Shown piece after piece: positions 61,750 through 64,000 of a stretch of DNA of 64,000 nt. The stretch's first letter is position 1. Every line of letters begins with the position of its first letter. This DNA is from JBAVVD01 sp049697115. GTDB lineage: Bacteria; Acidobacteriota; Aminicenantia; Aminicenantales; UBA4085. Both the position numbers and the translations under genes were made by a program. The stretch lies in contig JBAVVD010000007.1 of NCBI GenBank assembly GCA_049697115.1, positions 27,883-91,882 on the forward strand, read 5' to 3'. Below the pieces are notes generated by a model, which did no database searches, was not told the DNA's origin, and worked only from the letters and a program-made list of their open reading frames with translations.

Positions 61750-62918
61750 TTGGTCTTATCTCTCAAAGCGTCTGTCGGTTTCAGCCGGGCGATTTTCCTT
61801 GTCGGGAGAAAGCTGACAATGGACGTCACGATGAGGACGAGGAGCGAAGTTCCGGCCACCAGGCCGGCCGTGTATATGGGAAAAATCCTTTCGCCCAGGA
61901 CCAGGCCGAATTGATCGGCCATGCCCGGGAAGGACATGCCTTTCACGGCGAATAAGACCAGAAGAGGGATTCCGTAAATTGCTCCAACAACTCCGGCCAG
62001 GACAGAGTGGAGCGTGCCTTCCAGAGTGAAGAGCTGGATGACTTTGCCCCTGGACATTCCCATGGCCATCAGGGTCCCCATTTCTTTGCGGCGCCGGAAG
62101 ATGGAGAGGACCTGGGTGTTGAAAATGGCCAGCATGGCCAGAAAAAGAAGAATGGCATAGAGGATGGTTGAGCCGATGCTTTTTGCCTGGATAAATTCCC
62201 GGATGTCTTTCAGAAGAAAGTCCAGTCCTTTGAATGTCCAGCCGGGGAGGGTCTCGGCCGGTCCGAAGTTTTTTTCCACGACGACGATGGTGGCTTCTCC
62301 GTCCATGTCCGCCATCTGCTGCAGCTCCTGCAGCGGAATCCAGACCTGGCCGCTGTCGATGGACTGGACGATGGTCTGCATGACCTGAACTATAAGAAGG
62401 TCTCTGGCGTCAAAGGTCCCATGGGTATCCCGCCAGCGCACGGTCACCATGTCGCCGGTTTTCAGACCGGAGTTCTGGGCCATCCGGCTTCCGATCAAGG
62501 CCGGTATTTCAGGACCGCTCTTTTTCAATACATGAGACGGAATCGTCAGCAACTTTTGTTCCGGGTCAATGCCTTTCAGGAGCGTGGGCTGGATGCGGCC
62601 GTTGGGATAGATGGTCCCCTGGACGACGAGAACGGGCGTCGCTTTTCCTGTTTCCACCAGTGTTTTGAGCGGTCCTTCCACTCCGGCGTGGGCGTCCTGG
62701 AGCGAGAAGGGATCGAAGGGATCATACTTTTCCATCCAGTACTGCCCGCCGCCGCAGGCGACGTCTATCATCGCCCTCGAGCCCTGATAATCCCAGCCCT
62801 TGTACAGACCCTGCGTCCAGATGATGGCGACAAAAGCAAACGACAATACAACGACGTTGAGCCAGGTTTTCAGCCCGGCTCCCAGAAGATTTCTCAATGC
62901 CAATTTTGGAATAATCAT
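61743..62918 (-). CDS. FtsX/LolCE-type ABC permease, first
   Basis: A 391-residue permease with the same plan: N-terminal helix, periplasmic domain (about 45-255), and three C-terminal helices with the FtsX block RRRKEMGTLMAMGMSRGKV. It starts 4 bases inside the ATPase gene (ATGA). With the other permease it would form a heterodimer, as LolC and LolE do. Confidence 0.88.
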   Translation of the reverse strand: MIIPKLALRNLLGAGLKTWLNVVVLSFAFVAIIWTQGLYKGWDYQGSRAMIDVACGGGQYWMEKYDPFDPFSLQDAHAGVEGPLKTLVETGKATPVLVVQGTIYPNGRIQPTLLKGIDPEQKLLTIPSHVLKKSGPEIPALIGSRMAQNSGLKTGDMVTVRWRDTHGTFDARDLLIVQVMQTIVQSIDSGQVWIPLQELQQMADMDGEATIVVVEKNFGPAETLPGWTFKGLDFLLKDIREFIQAKSIGSTILYAILLFLAMLAIFNTQVLSIFRRRKEMGTLMAMGMSRGKVIQLFTLEGTLHSVLAGVVGAIYGIPLLVLFAVKGMSFPGMADQFGLVLGERIFPIYTAGLVAGTSLLVLIVTSIVSFLPTRKIARLKPTDALRDKTKW

Positions 62919-63637
62919 CTGGAGGCCTTCCCTTGCGTGGAATTTTTCAGAATTTCATCCCTGGCGATCGTGCCGTCGAACAGCGTGATTTTACGGTGTA
63001 GATACTTGATGACCTTGTCGTCGTGAGTGGAAAAAACGAAAGTGGTTCCGAGATTCCGGTTCAAATCCTCCATGGTTCGAAGGATGTGGTGGGAGTTTTT
63101 CGCGTCCAGATTGGCCGTCGGCTCATCGGCGAGAACAATCTCAGGCTTTTTGACAATCGCCCGGGCAACGGCCACCCTCTGGCACTCGCCGCCGGAAAGC
63201 TGGCTGGGCCTGGATTTGGCCCGGTCGTCCAGATAAACCCATTCGAGAGCATCCATGACGGCTTTTTTTCGGGCCGCGGCCGTCATTCCGAGAAGCAGCA
63301 GGGGGAATTCGACATTTTCGAAGACTGTGTAGACCGGAAGGAGGTTAAAAGTCTGGAAGATGAAACCGATGTGCCTGTTCCGCAGCCGGGCCGCGTTCTT
63401 GTGGGAAAGATGTTCGACTTTATTGCCAAGGACTTCGGCGCTCCCTTCGGTGGGCGTGTCCAGGGAGCCGATGATATTCAGCAACGTGGTCTTTCCCGAG
63501 CCGCTGGGACCGACGAGTCCGGCGAATTCTCCTTTCTTGAAGGTCAGGGTGACCTTATTCAGGGCCACGATGGACTGCTCTCCCATGGGATAAACTTTGA
63601 CCAGGTCCTGAGTTTTGATCAAATAGGAATTTTCCAT
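62915..63637 (-). CDS. LolD/MacB-type ABC ATPase
   Basis: A 240-residue ABC ATPase: Walker [26 protein letters not shown] signature, [13 protein letters not shown]alker B and FSTHDDKV with the switch His. The [16 protein letters not shown] segment ([16 protein letters not shown]) is typical of LolD/MacB. ATG 63637 is chosen because GAGG lies 5 bases upstream; a GTG two codons earlier is possible. It is the first gene of the transporter operon. Confidence 0.9.
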   Translation of the reverse strand: MENSYLIKTQDLVKVYPMGEQSIVALNKVTLTFKKGEFAGLVGPSGSGKTTLLNIIGSLDTPTEGSAEVLGNKVEHLSHKNAARLRNRHIGFIFQTFNLLPVYTVFENVEFPLLLLGMTAAARKKAVMDALEWVYLDDRAKSRPSQLSGGECQRVAVARAIVKKPEIVLADEPTANLDAKNSHHILRTMEDLNRNLGTTFVFSTHDDKVIKYLHRKITLFDGTIARDEILKNSTQGKASR

Positions 63638-64000
63638 ATTCACCTCATTTCAATATCCAATTTTATCATTTTCACTGTCTCTTCATGAAGTCTTAAATAT
63701 GCTTTCATCTATTTATTATTATGGTTCTCTTCCATTCTGTAGGAGTGAGAAAGGAGATATCCGGAACGACGGCGCTCCCCTTCAGGTTTTTCACGCCGTT
63801 CCCTCTCCGCTCCTGGAGGCGGCTGCGGAACTCGCAGCATTGATTTTCTCATGAAAAGTAAGATCAAAAAATGGGAGAAAGCTCCCATTTTTTCCAATGC
63901 CTATCCCTTTTTCGGGAGAAGCTCAGACATCCTCGCCGCCCGGCCAAGCCGGGTGCCCTCCAGGAGCGCCTCGGGAAGGCTAAACCTTCAATGGTCGCTT
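63638..64000. other. Non-coding right end of window
   Basis: No gene can be supported here. The stretch contains the ABC operon's upstream region and a terminator-like hairpin near 63866-63893. A short minus-strand frame ending near 63902 (GRAARMSELLPKKG) could be the tail of a gene beyond the edge but is interrupted by a stop within the window. Confidence 0.4.
63866..63893. terminator. Bidirectional rho-independent terminator
   Basis: Perfect hairpin AAAAAATGGGAG-AAAG-CTCCCATTTTTT: a 12-bp stem, 4-base loop, with A and T runs on either side. It would stop transcription entering from the right edge on the minus strand. Confidence 0.75.

Noticed and set aside
1..64000. CRISPR arrays, rRNA genes and intact transposons
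   Set aside because: I looked for regularly spaced repeats, rRNA sequence and complete transposases and saw none.

Overview
The window looks like a chromosomal segment of a Gram-negative bacterium with a large secreted proteome. The mix is DUF5916/CBM9-like outer-membrane proteins, S41, S9, M3 and tricorn peptidases, LolA-like proteins, an FHA-kinase signalling cluster and a menaquinone gene beside a heterodisulfide-reductase-like subunit. It resembles Candidatus Aminicenantes or related Acidobacteriota. That placement is inferred from gene content; there is no rRNA gene here to test it.

Layout. 1-2.9 kb (minus strand): a membrane-anchored ROK sugar kinase overlapping a truncated glucose-dehydrogenase-like gene, then a secreted redoxin. 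3.1-5.3 kb: an RsbW-like ATPase facing an FHA-GAF-SpoIIE phosphatase, a likely partner-switching pair. 5.5-8.7 kb: a MenA-like prenyltransferase, a cytochrome-b-like membrane subunit and an HdrD/DsrK-like Fe-S protein, a likely menaquinone-linked redox module. 8.9-14.2 kb: a complete YbhGFSR-type ABC exporter (membrane fusion protein, two ATPases, two ABC-2 permeases).

14.2-20.1 kb is accessory and partly AT-rich. It has a DUF4143-type ATPase, a RelE/RHH toxin-antitoxin pair between imperfect direct repeats, a DUF5131 gene, an unrecognised 582-residue protein with a PD-(D/E)XK-like motif, short remnants of an HNH endonuclease and a DUF499 protein, and an AbrB/RelE-type toxin-antitoxin pair. 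I read it as a decayed defence island.

20.3-26.1 kb is the most interesting intact region. A lipoprotein is followed by a Ser/Thr kinase, a PP2C phosphatase, an FHA protein and a trypsin-like protease with a C-terminal membrane helix and FHA domain. Kinase, phosphatase, two FHA readers and an effector protease lie on one strand, as expected of a transmembrane phospho-signalling system.

26.1-28.1 kb holds an ICMT-like methyltransferase, a small cupin and phzF. 28.3-37.1 kb is scarred: a nucleotidyltransferase interrupted by TGA, two extra partial copies of the phzF 3' end, two deleted IS91-family transposase relics, a tRNA-Leu and a truncated second tRNA-Leu. A few intact genes sit among these (an unknown secreted protein, a LolA/beta-lactamase fusion, an S41 peptidase).

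37.2-59.6 kb: a membrane protein with a winged-helix regulator, a secreted amidohydrolase, a DJ-1/beta-propeller lipoprotein, an exported MsrB-MsrA fusion, an S9 peptidase with an FGE-like tail, a tricorn-type protease, two DUF5916 proteins, a Dcp-like M3 peptidase and a pair of exported YtfJ/GerW-like proteins. Together these suggest extracytoplasmic peptide breakdown and repair. 59.7-63.6 kb: a translationally coupled ABC transporter (ATPase, two FtsX-type permeases) with a LolA-like exported partner.
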